64,000 nt of DNA from Sclerodactyla briareus (GCA_026419785.1 JAODTK010002887.1:266424-330423), one strand, 5' to 3'. Shown: positions 50,396 through 61,417, numbered from the stretch's first letter. A program made the numbers and translations. The notes: generated by a model from the letters alone, not told the origin.

Positions 50396-50660
50396 AAAGG
50401 AGGATGTTTATATAGCGCTTTACATGCAAGCCTCGAACGGCTTCACAAAAAAGGGAAATTAGAAAGTGAGATTATAGAGGGTGTGCCTCAGTTTCCTCTT
50501 GAAGAAGCCTGTGCTGGCAGCTTTTTCGAAGGTCGTCAGTCCTTCTGTATTTTGCAGAGTGTTCACAACTGGCCAGAGTTCAGTATCGAGGTTTACATCT
50601 TTGTTAGGTTCTCGACTGCTTTCAACCTGCAACATGGCAAGTCTCCATATTCTCACAAAG
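50396..50660 (-). mobile_element. L2-like LINE 3' end fragment
   Basis: The minus strand reads TLQNTEGLTTFEKA and FFKRKLRHTLYNLTF (about 50550-50460), the usual C-terminal tail of L2/CR1-type ORF2. It ends with GTAAAGCGCTATATAAACAT (50424-50405), the same terminal sequence as the 8.5-kb copy. Only about 265 bp remain. Confidence 0.7.
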
Positions 50661-51420
50661 CAGTTGACTTGTCAAGCTTCGAAAAGGATACTTAAAACAC
50701 TTAACCTCAATAGCACAATACAGTGTACATGCTCCGGGCAGCTCTAAAACCAGCATACCCTACACTTCGTTGGAGCATCAATACAGTGTGCTCAGCTTTC
50801 AAACGAAAAATTTTTCCAGACTTGGTCCCCTCTTATGACGCAAAGACCCCCATCTACTCTTGAGGTACAACTGCCGGGTCAACTAGAGGTAGACTGCGGG
50901 CAAACTGCCTCCGTGTATATCCAAACTTCTGAGCAATTAGTGGGCAACATTGTCTTATTTGAGATTCCAAAATTTGCAGTGAAAATTAGCCAAACAATTG
51001 CCATGTTCTAAAACATGCAAATCTGTGAAAAACTTTTTTGTAGAAGAAGTGGTAATGGCCACTGGGTGGGGTTTCAATTGGTCGCCATGTTTCAAAATGC
51101 ACAGATTCGTGAAAAAAATCACTCTGCCAAAAAAGAAAAATGGAGGTCCTGTCAGATAGCATTGAGTGGGGGGGCGACGCCAACTTGCAAATTCCATCTT
51201 AAATTTACATCTGAAGACCATATGTAAAAATTTAATCAATCAAAGTTTGAGAAGGCTGAAAATCCAAGATGGCCACCATCAGAACTGTCAGGTGATGTCC
51301 ACTTTCGAACCCATTCCCAGCTTTTAACTACGGCAATCCATGTGTGCCAAGTTTTGTCTCAATGGAACAAATGTTTTGGGACCAATAATATTGCACTCTA
51401 CAAAATCTTTTAGTGATGGC
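50661..51420. repeat. Diverged fragment related to Helitron-like body
   Basis: Phrases AATCCAAGATGGCCACCATC (51262), GTCCACTTTCGAACCCATT (51297) and TGTGTGCCAAGTTTTGTC (51341) match the internal units of the element at 55.3-56.5 kb. GCCATGTTCTAAAACATGCA at 51000 matches its CATGTTCCGAAACGTGCAT block. No ends are preserved. Confidence 0.55.
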
Positions 51421-52788
51421 CAAGACAGCAGCCCAACATAATATCTAGAAGTGGGGATCATAGTGTTTGAGGAAGCTAAAATAATGACTAAGAGAAAGCT
51501 GAACGTATCAGTCAAAACCCAACATTCATACAATTTTCTGCTACAAAGTTAGAGACTTTTAAAGTTTGTTCATGTGTTATTTTGCCAGATCGGGAAGCAT
51601 CCTCTCTTTCTTCCGTTTTTCTTTCTCTCTACGTGACTTGGGCCCGCAGGGGAATCAGTGTCACAGAAGGTCCAGCGAGACCAGTGAAGAACAAAGTGAA
51701 TACAACCAAAAAACGTGTCACTAAATATAATTGTGTATTGTTATAGCCAAAGGGCCAACCGGCAGTGCCCTTCCATGGCCTTAATGCCTTTGAATATTCT
51801 AAATGTGGTGGTACTGTGGCTATTGTGGCGTTTGGACTTAGTACCTGGTATTCATCGTCTCCTGTTTGTTTTGAGTTAATAGCCTAGCTTGAAAGTAACA
51901 TCGATTGACCACATCAATACTCTCCTACAATTCATCCAAACAAGCGCCAATCGTGAATGTCTGTAGATGCTGGGGAAAATACCATATGCTACAAATATAT
52001 AGGCCAAGGATTTACTAATTTAGTTCCCAACTGATTACAGATGCCTGTGTTCTTTAAGAACACAGCTCAACCAATCTGAAAATGGTCAGAAATTATGTAA
52101 ACTCGCACCAACTGGCATCTTTAAGAATTAAATCAACGTACTTTGGAATGACTCTTCATTGGGCTCCAATGTAACTCTTGAGACTGTTTGAACATCTATA
52201 TGCAGTGTCCATATAGCCACAGCTGTTCAACATCTGAGTGACCATTTAGAGAAATTCTTCAGAGTTCAGACTTACTTCCCATTCATAATATAATTTTGTT
52301 AATGCACTCACCAGCCATTTTGAATAAAGTGCTACCAAAGTAATAATATTCAACAGTGCATTAGAGAACTTCAAACAAGATTATTGTCACTCCACTCCCA
52401 GATTTTGACGATAAGACAATGCTGCAAGGTTTTTTGTCAGTTTTGATTAAAAAGTATTTATTGTGGGGAAATACCTTCATAGAACATAATAGGTGCTTTC
52501 CACACTTATGAAGGTCTTGTTTTGTTCAAAACAACTGCAAGGTCACTCATTTAGTTGTTTCCTTTTTGTGATAACAATTGCTGCATTATTATTACCAGTT
52601 GGATGAATATATGCTATAGAGCAGAGGTACAAGCAACCCATGACCTCTGCACAAAGTAGGTTGGAAACCCCATAATTGTCTGAAATCCATGGTTTAGGAC
52701 AAGCCTGTCTTTCACAGAGGTGATCTGGGTTGATCAACCCTGTGGGACCCCCCTGGTGATACCCTCGAATTCCAGACAATGTTGTTTG
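51421..52788 (+). other. DLST intron, no exon supported
   Basis: A remarkable pyrimidine tract ending CCCGCAG at 51648 could be an acceptor, but the sequence after it does not read as DLST in the required phase and stops within 24-31 codons. The remainder is low-copy. Confidence 0.4.
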
Positions 52789-54020
52789 GCTCAAACCAGC
52801 TATATATGCTGGTTGAGCTATTGTGATTCCATGTCATTCTATCTATCTATCTATTTGTCCATCCATTCTGTGAACTCTCGCTTTTTTGGCCACCAAATGT
52901 TTGTGCTTTGATGGAACCTGACCAAACTTGGTCACTACTTTTATTGACTGATGGGTCATCGATGACCACCTGAAGGTCAAGGTCAAATTGCATTAGAGGG
53001 GCACAATGGGCCATTATGTGGAAAACTGCAAACACTACTACTCCTGCAGAGTAGGTCAGATTGCCATTATTTGTGACCAGTGTAATATTTGACTAGTGGT
53101 ACCTATGTGTCATTCAGAAATTGATAGGGAAAGGTCATCAAAGGGGGTAGTAGGCAATTCTGTTCAAATTTTAGAATAATATGCAAATTGCATGTTTTTG
53201 GCCCTTAAATACTCATGCTTTGATGGATGTTGACCAAAGTTGGACATAATATTCATTGACTGCTGAGTGACCTTTGACCACCTGAAGGACAAGGTCAAAA
53301 TGGCATTGAAGAGGCACATTGGGCTATCATGTGGAAGACTGCAAAACACTACTTCTCCTGCAAATTAGGTCGGATTGCCATGATACATAGCTAATGTATT
53401 CTTTGACTAGTGGTACCTATGATGAGTCCCACAGGATCGGAGGTGAAAGGTCATTAAGAGGAGGGGTGGTAGGCGATTCTGTTAAAAGCATAGAATAATA
53501 TGCAAATTGCATGTTTTTGGCCTTTTAATACTAATGCCTCGTAGATGTTGACCAAAATTGGACACAATATTCATCGACTGCTGGGTGCCTTGACCACCCG
53601 AAGGTCAAGGTCATTAAAGAGCTAATGGGCCATTGTGTGAGAACTAAAATGTACCTCCTCTTACGAATAGAGTTGGATTTTCATGATGCTCGTTCAATGT
53701 CATCATTGACTAGTGGTACCAATGAGGCATTGGGAATTTCAGGTCTAGAGTCATTAAAGAGGCGTAATGGACACTTATGTAAAAAGTGATCAAAATCCTA
53801 AATGCTACTTCTGCTACAGAGTTGACTACACTGTAGATTGCCTTGGATACTTCTCTGTCAGTAATCATTAGCTAGTGTTCAATACAGGAATTAAGGTCTG
53901 AGGTCATTGAGGTGTCCTGCGAGCTATTATATGTGAAATTGTAAAACATGTTCTCTCCCATAAAAGTTGCTTACAGAAATTTGAAAATTATATATATCAG
54001 AATCTTTCTTGGGCATTGCT
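52789..54020 (+). repeat. Palindrome-headed repeat S1, four tandem units
   Basis: The head GGCTCAAACCAGC-TATATAT-GCTGGTTGAGC (52789-52817) is a near-perfect palindrome, followed by a short (CTAT)n tract. The body repeats a 310-320-bp unit near 52870, 53185, 53500 and 53800, each with GACCAAANTTGG, ATTGACTGNTGGGT, GACCACCTGAAGG and GGGCCATTNTGTG. The tail ends near GGGCATTGCTTG. Five heads of this family occur in the window. Confidence 0.7.
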
Positions 54021-54102
54021 TGTTTGTATCTGAAGAATCATTTTTCAATTTTTTTTACTGGAGATCTTCACAGGCCAAAAAGGGATATAAACCTCTCTGA
54101 AG

Positions 54103-54650
54103 CTAGACATGTGCAGACGGGTAAACCGCCGACGTGTATATCCCTGCAGAAATGGCCTTTGTGCTCCTCGTTTGAAGAAAGCACATAAAATTTTCATGTC
54201 CATTTGACCTCTGAAGACTTTAGAACATGCCCTTCTGGTGTTCAGACAACTGCAGTTCACATTCTCCAAGTTTCGTTAAAATCCGAGAATGTTAGAAAAA
54301 TCTCAAAAAAAAAACACAGATTTGACCTCTGGTGACCTTGAAATCACCGACATGTTTTCGGGACCATTTTTTTCCCCACCCACCACATTTCATGTACATT
54401 TGGACCAACTCTCTATATTTTTGTTTAAAACCTGCAAATTAGAGGGCAGCAGACATGCAGTGACGCCCACTTTCAAACTCATTCGAGATTTTCCTAGGAC
54501 AGATATGTGTACCAAGTTTCAGATCGATCGGATAAAGCGTTAAAGAGTTATTGCGCTAACGCCTGGAGTTTCTGGCGGCGCAGACGGGCGGCTACACCCC
54601 CAAAACCATAATATCCCCCGAACATTTAAAAAGTGTTGCAGGGATATAAT
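54103..54650 (-). mobile_element. Helitron-like non-autonomous element H2
   Basis: Minus-strand reading: head TATATCCCTGCAACACTTTT, then TGTTCGGGGGATATTATGG (stem-loop), GCCGCCCGTCTGCGCCGCC, GTTAGCGCAATAACTCTTTA and a body with GGTCACCAGAGGTCAAAT. The tail is CTGCAGGGATATACACG, the hairpin GGCGGTTTACCCGTC and terminal CTAG (54106-54103). The TATATCCCTGCA head and TGCAGGGATATA tail are inverted copies, as in the asymmetric ends of Helentron-type Helitrons. Confidence 0.65.
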
Positions 54651-55490
54651 GAGGTGCAGATTGCTCTGCCTCATGTGAAATACTCCCCCCCAGTCTGTAT
54701 GGATATTGACCAATTGGCATTGCCAAGCACTGTCAGTGTAGTGGAGGTTGCACAACAGTCCATAACACATAATAGACATGTGCAGGCAGGTAAACGGCTG
54801 ACATGTATATACCCACACAAATGGCCTTCGTGGACCTCTTTTGAAAGAAGCACATCAAATTTTCATGTCCATTTGACCTCTGGTGACCTTGAAATCACCG
54901 ACATGTTTTTCTGGACCATTTTTTTCCCCACCCACCACATTTCATGTAAATTGGACCAAACTCTATATATTTTTGTTTAAAACCTGCAAATTAGAGGGCA
55001 GCAGACATGCAGTGACGCCCACTTTCAAACTCATTCGAGATGATTTTCCTAGGACAGATATGTGTACCAAGTTTCAGATCGATCGGATAAAGCGTTAAAG
55101 AGTTATTGCGCTAACGCCTGGAGTTTCTGGCGGCGCAGACGGGCGGCTACACCCCCAAAACCATAATATCCCCCGAACATTTAAAAAGTGTTGCAGGGAT
55201 ATAATGAGCGCAGCCGCAGATTGCTCTGCCTCATGTGAAATACTCCCCCCCAGTCTGTATGGATATTGACCAATTGGCATTGCCAAGCACTGTCAGTGTA
55301 GTGGAGGTTGCACAACAGTCCATAACATAAATAGACATGTGCACCGGCAGGTAAACGGCACACCCCCCCCCCCCCCCCCCATCCTGAAATGTATATATAC
55401 CCACACCAACATGGGCCTTTCGTGGACCTCTTTTGAAAGAAGCACATCAAATTTTCATGTCCATTTGACCTCTGGTGACTTTGAAATGCA
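54318..55490 (+). repeat. Tandem duplication of Helitron-like copies
   Basis: Segment 54318-54890 recurs at 54872-55490 with a period of about 555-560 bp. The unit contains most of a Helitron-like element plus a 120-bp linker (GGATATTGACCAATTGGCAT at 54701 and 55261). The second copy has a 20-base C-run near 55361 in place of CTGACATG. Confidence 0.8.
54772..55204 (-). mobile_element. Helitron-like element H3 (tandem copy)
   Basis: It has the same head and body as H2, with GTATATACATGTCAGCCG and TTTACCTGCCTGCACATG near the tail and CTAT (54775-54772) instead of CTAG. It lacks about 120 bp present in H2. It lies in the tandem duplication. Confidence 0.6.
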
Positions 55491-56482
55491 GTTCGTCAAA
55501 AAATCCAAGATGGCCGCCGTTGGAGGGTGTGGCCACGCCCACTTTCCAAATCGTCTAAGATTTCTCCATGGCGGACCTGTACACCAAGTTTCAAGTCAAT
55601 CGGAGAAGCGTATTTTTGCTAAAAAATTCAAAATGGCCGCCATGTGGGGTCCAATGGGGCGGAAATTAAAGTCGGTCCCAAAATGATCGCCATGTTCCGA
55701 AACGTGCATATCTGAAAGAAAGTCAGTTCGTCGAAAAATCCAAGATGGCCGCCGTTGGAGGTGTGGCCACGCCCACTTTCGAAATCGTTCAAGATTTTTT
55801 CATGTTCCGGAATGCGCAAATCTGCGAAAAAGTCAGTTCGTTGAAAAATCCAAGATGGCCGCCGTTGGAGGAGTGTGACCATTCCCACTTTCAAATTTGT
55901 CAGAGATTTTTTCATGGCGGACCTGTACACCAAGTTTCAAGTCAATCGGATGAAGCGTTATTTTTGCTAAAAAATTCCAAATGGCAGCCATGTGGGGTCA
56001 TGGGGCGAAAAATAAAGTTGGTCCCAAAACGATCGCCATGTTCCGAAACGTGCATATCTGCAAGAAAGTCCGTTCGTCGAAGAATCCAAGATGGCAGCTG
56101 TTGGACGGGTGTGGCCATGCCAGTTTCGAACTTGTTCAAGATTTTTACATGACGAACATGGGTGCCAAGTTTCAAGTAAATTGGACAATGCGTTGGAGAG
56201 CTAGAGCGTTAACGAGAATGAAATGCATTAGTCGAAAATCCGAGATGGCCGCTGCCAGAGCGGTGTGGCGATGCCCACTTTCGAACTTGTCCGAGATTTA
56301 TTCATGACAAACATGGGTGCCAAGTTCGAGTAAATCGGACAAACATGGGTGCCAAGTTTCGGGTAAATCGGACAATGCGTTGAAGAGCTAGAGCGCTAAC
56401 GAGAAATGCGGCGGAGACGGAGACGACGGTGCAGCCAAAACCATAATACCCCCTGGACACTACAGTGTCCCAGGGATATAAT
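55331..56482 (-). mobile_element. Helitron-like element H4 with internal tandem units
   Basis: The head (56482 inward) is TATATCCCTGGGACACT, with a 7-bp hairpin GGACACT-AC-AGTGTCC (56452-56467) and GGGGGTATTATGGTTTTGG. The tail matches H3. The centre holds five units built on CAAGATGGCCGCC or CAAGATGGCAGC (plus strand, near 55505, 55743, 55850, 56085 and 56242), each followed by GTGTGGCCACGCCCACTTTC-type text. Confidence 0.65.
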
Positions 56483-56748
56483 AACCGTTCAGTACATATG
56501 GTTATATGTCCAGTTTGAGCTACTGAACTATTGGTTCACTAGTTTGTAAGGGAAGTGCTGTCTCCTGCATTGATTTTGTTTCAAGATTTGGGAAGTATGT
56601 TTCCCAGTGAACCAGGAGATGCTCTGGGCAAAATGTTTTCACTATAGCTGGGTTCGAATCCCTGTTGCTCCTTTTAGGAGCATTGGCCAGTTCTCCATCA
56701 GAAGTCCAAATACATTCTGAATATTGCATTTCCTCTCTACATATTCAG
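56483..56748 (+). other. DLST intron, 3' end
   Basis: TTTCCTCTCTACATATTCAG gives the acceptor at 56747-56748. A perfect Pol III B box (GGTTCGAATCCC) lies at 56650-56661 without an A box at the right distance, so no tRNA is called. Confidence 0.7.
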
Positions 56749-56804
56749 TTGTTGGAGACGCTGTTGCTGAAGATGAAGTCATTGGGGAAGTGGAGACTGA
56801 CAAG
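56749..56804 (+). CDS. DLST: DLST, lipoyl-domain exon 2 (lipoyl-lysine)
   Basis: The 56-nt exon lies between TACATATTCAG and GACAAG|GTAAAG. With the one base carried over from 46431 it encodes VVGDAVAEDEVIGEVETDK without error. The ETDK lysine is the conserved site that carries lipoic acid, which shuttles the succinyl group between E1 and the E2 catalytic core. The preceding VGD.VAEDE signature distinguishes DLST from other E2 proteins. The exon ends in phase 0. The next exon (TSVQVPSP in vertebrates) is not in the remaining 7.2 kb, so the gene continues past the window. Confidence 0.95.
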
Positions 56805-57326
56805 GTAAAGTGCAACTCTTGAATGTTCTTGGTCAATGAGGATGGGTTATATGATCATAAAAAATGAAAACTAATCAGTAATCATGGTAACAAACTGGAT
56901 CTGAGTGATGCAGTGATTCCAAAGTGTCTGAATAAGCTGGCAATGGTTTCAGAGATAGGTTCCATGGCAGCAGAAAATCCTCCTGAGCATCATGCAACTA
57001 GCTCATTGAGTACCAAAGCGGCATTAATGCCACATCACCCCAAATGGAATGTCTTATCAATGGAGCAATCAACATCCATATAGGCATTTCCTAATGAATA
57101 GAAGAGACATTTTTTAACATAGCCAAATTGGAATATCACCAGTTTCTCTCCTGCTCCTTCCATGATACGAGTGGCCATACACTAATCAAGATGTTATATG
57201 ATATGATATACTATGATTTTAAATAATTGCAGTCCGTTTCCAGAATTATCTATTGATTTGTTTTGCACATTAGTAATGAAGAAAATACCTGTAGATGGAT
57301 CTTAAGTTTGCATTAAATTCCATTTT
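56805..57326 (+). other. DLST intron, low-copy
   Basis: The intron starts GTAAAGTGC. No exon resembling the rest of the lipoyl domain was found. The sequence is AT-rich and has no repeat family that I recognise. Confidence 0.55.
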
Positions 57327-58187
57327 TAGCTCAAACCAGTTATGCTGGTTGAGCTATTGTGATGACCATGTCTGTAAACTTTCAGTTTTTGAGCCATGAA
57401 ATGTTTGGCTTGATGATTCTCGACTAGACTGGTCACAATGTTTATTGACTGATGGGTCATTGACTACCTAAAGTCAAGGTCAATGGCTTCAAGGGGCATA
57501 ATGGGCCAAATACAAATTTTGTCCCTACAAATTTTGGTGCGGATGTGCTGACCACCGGCGTATGATGGTCTAACAGCCTTAATGGTCCGTGGGGTAGAGG
57601 GCCATGGGGGTGTTCGGGGAATATTGGGCCTAGGGCCCACTTTGGGCTCTATGCGCCCATTATATGAAATAATGCAAATCTTGTATCTCCTACAAATTTT
57701 GGTGCATAGTGCTGACAATCAGTCCATAATGATTGTCTAACAGCTGTACCGTAGGGTTGTTCAGGAATTTTTGGTCCAAGGTCCCACTTTGGCCCGAGGG
57801 CCCATTTTTGAAATTTTCACACAATGGTACTTGAAATGCTCTCTCCCCACAAGCTTCAATTGATTCTTCTTCAATTGTTCATGTAATGTCCTTGGGTAGA
57901 GGTCCATTGGGGGTATTCAGAAAATACTTGCAAAAATCATGTATCTCAACAAACTGTTGGGGGGGCACAGTGCTGTGTTGGTCATAATGCGGATTATGGC
58001 CGTAAAGTACTGGTGCCGGTGTGGGCGCGGGGGCCCACATGGGGTATATGCAAAATGCTTCTTCTCTCACAATTTTTGGGCACAGTGACAACCCTGACAT
58101 CGGTCGAAGTTTCATGTAGTGGTCCTTGGGTAGAGGGCCATAAGAACTAGGGTGGTTCGGGAAGTGGGGGGTCCAGGGCCCATTTTA
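57327..58187 (+). repeat. Palindrome-headed repeat S2
   Basis: The head is TAGCTCAAACCAGTTATGCT followed by GGTTGAGCTA, a near-palindrome. The body shares ATTGACTGATGGGTCATTGA with S1. It then has two or three copies of a segment with ACAAATTTTGGTGC, GTGCTGAC and GGGCCCACTTTGG (57530, 57700 and less clearly later). Confidence 0.65.
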
Positions 58188-58670
58188 TTAGCTCAACTAG
58201 CTATTCTGGATGGGCTATTGTAATGCATGTCCATTCTATCTATCTGTGCTCTGGCAGTTTTGAGAGCCTCGTGAAGCTGTCATCGTGGCTCGCCACTTCC
58301 GGCTCGGTGGTGGAAATTGCTACCTATCGAAGTTGGGGTTATTGTTGTTGAGAACGGTTATTTAATGAGATGAGTAGGAGGATCTTCAGCGATTGCCCCC
58401 CCAAAATATATCATAGACAGGCATATTCAAGTAGAGATGTATTTACAATGTAGGCAATTGTTTGGATAATAGAAAGTAATGGTATACTGTAGAGCAAACG
58501 CCTTGAAAGTACTTTGTTGATCATGAATAATGTATTCGTATTTCCATGATTACCAAAACTGCAGATGTCCTGCAACAATCGCCGAGTATCCCTGTAATTA
58601 CAGGCTACAATTCAATAGAACTACAGGATAATCAGTTGCCTGTTGACATGTTTCGGGAGGATGGGCTTAA
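58188..58670 (+). repeat. Palindrome-headed repeat S3, truncated, plus flank
   Basis: The head TTAGCTCAACTAGCTATTCT-GGATGGGCTATTG directly follows S2 and has a short CTATCTATC tract. The body is lost after about 140 bp; 58330-58670 is low-copy DNA without a gene. Confidence 0.5.
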
Positions 58671-61417
58671 TTATATCCCCGCAAACCTGTAAGTGTTCGG
58701 GGATATTATGGTTTTGCAGTGTGCCTGACTCTCCGCCGCCGCCGGGCTCCGCCGCCGCCGCCGCCGACGGAAAACTTTAGGCGGTTGTTAGCGCTTCTCA
58801 TTCTTCAACACTTATCCGAGTGACCCAAAATGGTCACCATGTCCGTATGAGTAAAGTCTAGGATTAATTCGAAAAGGGCTATATCGTATATTTGTTGGCC
58901 TTATTCTTGCAGGTTTTTTCGCCAACAAAATTTTCAAGTTCTGCGATTTACAAGAAAAGTGGTGGTTGTGGGTATAGTTGTTGGAGAGAAAAACATGGTG
59001 AGGGGGCAATTTCAGGTCATCCGAGGTCCAGTTGCCATTTTTGGCCGGTAGCCTAATTATAGAAGATGTATGTGATATTTCAAACTTTTCATTGGATTTT
59101 CAGAAAGTGGTGACTGGGCCACTATCAGTGCCGATGAATTTTCCTAATGTGCCCGAGGTCACCGAGGTCATCTGCATGACTAATTTGCATAATAGTTGGC
59201 CCATTAGCAATAAGGCTCCAAATTTATAAACTCGTTGGATTCTCACGGAAATTGGTGAGTAGGACCTTCTAACAGCCCCGATAAATTTATTCAATTGCAT
59301 TGAAATCACTGTAGGTCATTACGTGTGTTTAACTTACATATTCGTTAGCATAATTAGAATAATTAATGGCAATTATGTTCTCACACTTTAGGGATTTTGA
59401 CGAAATTTGTGAATGGACCTACTACCAGTCCTGATAAATTTATTCGATAGCATCAAGATCACTGAGGGTGAATGGTGGGACGAATTTGCATATTAGTTGT
59501 CCTGATAGTCAAAATGGAGAGTTGATACTTTTTTCGCATAACATTGGAATGTTCATTGGAATGGCAATATGCTTCAAGGAGTGGCTTATCACATGGGTGT
59601 AACAATTTTCAAAAACCGCCAGTCATTGAAGGTCATTAAAGGTCACTTAGGGGTCCAAAAACTTGCTTTTAGTACTTTGTCGGCAATAGCACATGGGTGT
59701 GTTCCTCGAATGCAAATGCCTCCTAGGAGTGGATGTCACATGGAGAGATGACATTTTCATAAATGCTGCCATGTCATTAAAGTCATTCAAGGATGAACTT
59801 AGGGGTCAAAAACTGTTTTGTTGGCCATAATCGGAGAATTGAATATCCTGCGAAGGTGGATGGTTCACCATTGCTATATGATTGTTGACCTCCATGGGTG
59901 TGACCTCTGACCTGATTTGACCTTGTCGGGACTTCGGGGTTTGGTGAGTGGTAATGTAGTTTAGGTTAAGGTAGAATCTTGACATAAATGTGCTTATTTA
60001 GGAGTTACAGGACAAAAAAAGTAGAAAAAAGAAACTGGTATTTTTGGATATGTGATAGCTTTGTGTGCTTTATGGAGGGAGGAAACAACTCCCGTTCGAT
60101 CGGACACTTACTTTGGTCGTACAAGAGGTCAAAGTCAATGTTATTACCTTTTCGCATTAAATTGGACATGTTCATTGGAATGCAATATGCGACTAGGAGT
60201 GTATTGCAATAACATGGAGGTAACAATTTTTATAAAAGCCACCATGTCATTGAAGGTCATTAAAGGTCCTTAGGGGGCAAAAACTGATTTATTACTTTTT
60301 CGGCAATAGCACGGGTGTGTCATCAGAATGCAAAAATGCTCCTAGAGGGGATGTATCACATGGGAGTAACAATTTTCATAAAAACTGTATCTCATGAAAG
60401 GTCATTTGAGGGTCACTTAGGGGTCAAAAATGTTTTTTGGCTCTAGAATCGGCGAATGATATCTGCGAAAGTGGATGGTTACCATTGTGATATATGTTGA
60501 CCTGCTGTGTGTGACCTCTGACCTGAATTTGACCTCTGTCGGGTTGGTGGTCATGTGGGTGAAGGTAGACTCTGAATAAATGTGCTTATTTAAGGAGTTG
60601 TACGGGCAAAAAAAAAAATAGAAACTGTTTATTTCTGGATAGTGATTGAGCTTTGTGTGCTTTTATGGAGCGAACAACTCCAGCTTCGATCGGACACTTA
60701 CTATTGGAGTTACAAGGGGTCAAAGTTCAAGTTTATACCTTTTTCGCATAAATGGGACATGTTCAGTTCATTGGAACTGCATTATGCTTCTAGGAGTGGG
60801 ATGCATAACATGGGGTGTAACAAGTTCAATAAAAACCGCCATTGTCATTGGCAGTCCATTAAGGTCACTAGGGGTCAAAAACTGATTCTAGTTTAGTACT
60901 TTTTCGGCAAGCAATGGGTGTGTTCATCAGAATGCAAAATGCTCTGGAGTGGATGTATACATGGAGGAGAGTAACAATTTTCATAAAAACTGCCATATCA
61001 TTAAAGGTCATTCGAGGTCACTTAGGGTCAATCTCAAAACTGTTTTTTGGCTACTATAATGGAGAATTGAATATAGCAAAACGGCATTGGGATGGTTCAC
61101 CATTGGGAATAATTGTTGACCTGCATGTTGTGACCTCTGACCTGAATTTGACCTCTGTGGGTGGCCATGTGGTTAGTTAACGGTCGATCTGGAATAATAT
61201 GCCTATTTAGGGACGCACCTTGTCCGGGGATGTAGGGGTGCATCATACAATTAACAAGTGCATTATGGAAGACCCATTTTTAACAGTACACGTTGTCGCT
61301 TCACAAGTCATAAATGTCTTCTTTCCACGAATATTGCCGGTTCATGTTCACCCAATTCATGGAATAGAAGTGCGGGGATATATACGTCTGGCGGTTTACC
61401 CGCCCGACACTTTCTAG
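58671..61417 (+). mobile_element. Helitron-like element H5 carrying satellite DNA
   Basis: The head has a perfect 9-bp inverted repeat ATATCCCCG (58673-58681) and CGGGGATAT (58698-58706), then a (CCG)n tract (58732-58769). The 3' end reads GGGGATATATACG, the perfect hairpin GGCGG-TTTAC-CCGCC (61390-61404), nine bases and CTAG (61414-61417) followed by T. A hairpin 9-12 bases before a CTRR end next to T is the textbook Helitron terminus. The body includes three units of the 590-bp satellite found at 36 kb. No Rep/helicase frame is seen, so it is non-autonomous. Confidence 0.7.
59520..61200 (+). repeat. Satellite array inside H5, three units
   Basis: Unit boxes GGCCATAATCGGAGAATTGA fall near 59822, 60438 and 61051, a period of about 615 bp. 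The halves, AGGTCA pairs and the GGATATGTGATAG box match the 36-kb array. The 5' leader GGATTTTGACGAAATTTGTG at 59394 also matches the leader of that array (35893). Confidence 0.8.

Noticed and set aside
51600-51760. Strong pyrimidine tract and CCCGCAG, possible extra DLST exon
   Set aside because: In the phase required by the DLST exon at 46431 the sequence reads to a stop after 24 codons and has no similarity to DLST; the flanking exons already join perfectly without it.
56640-56670. tRNA gene suggested by GGTTCGAATCCC
   Set aside because: No A box or cloverleaf at the expected distance and the T stem has a mismatch.
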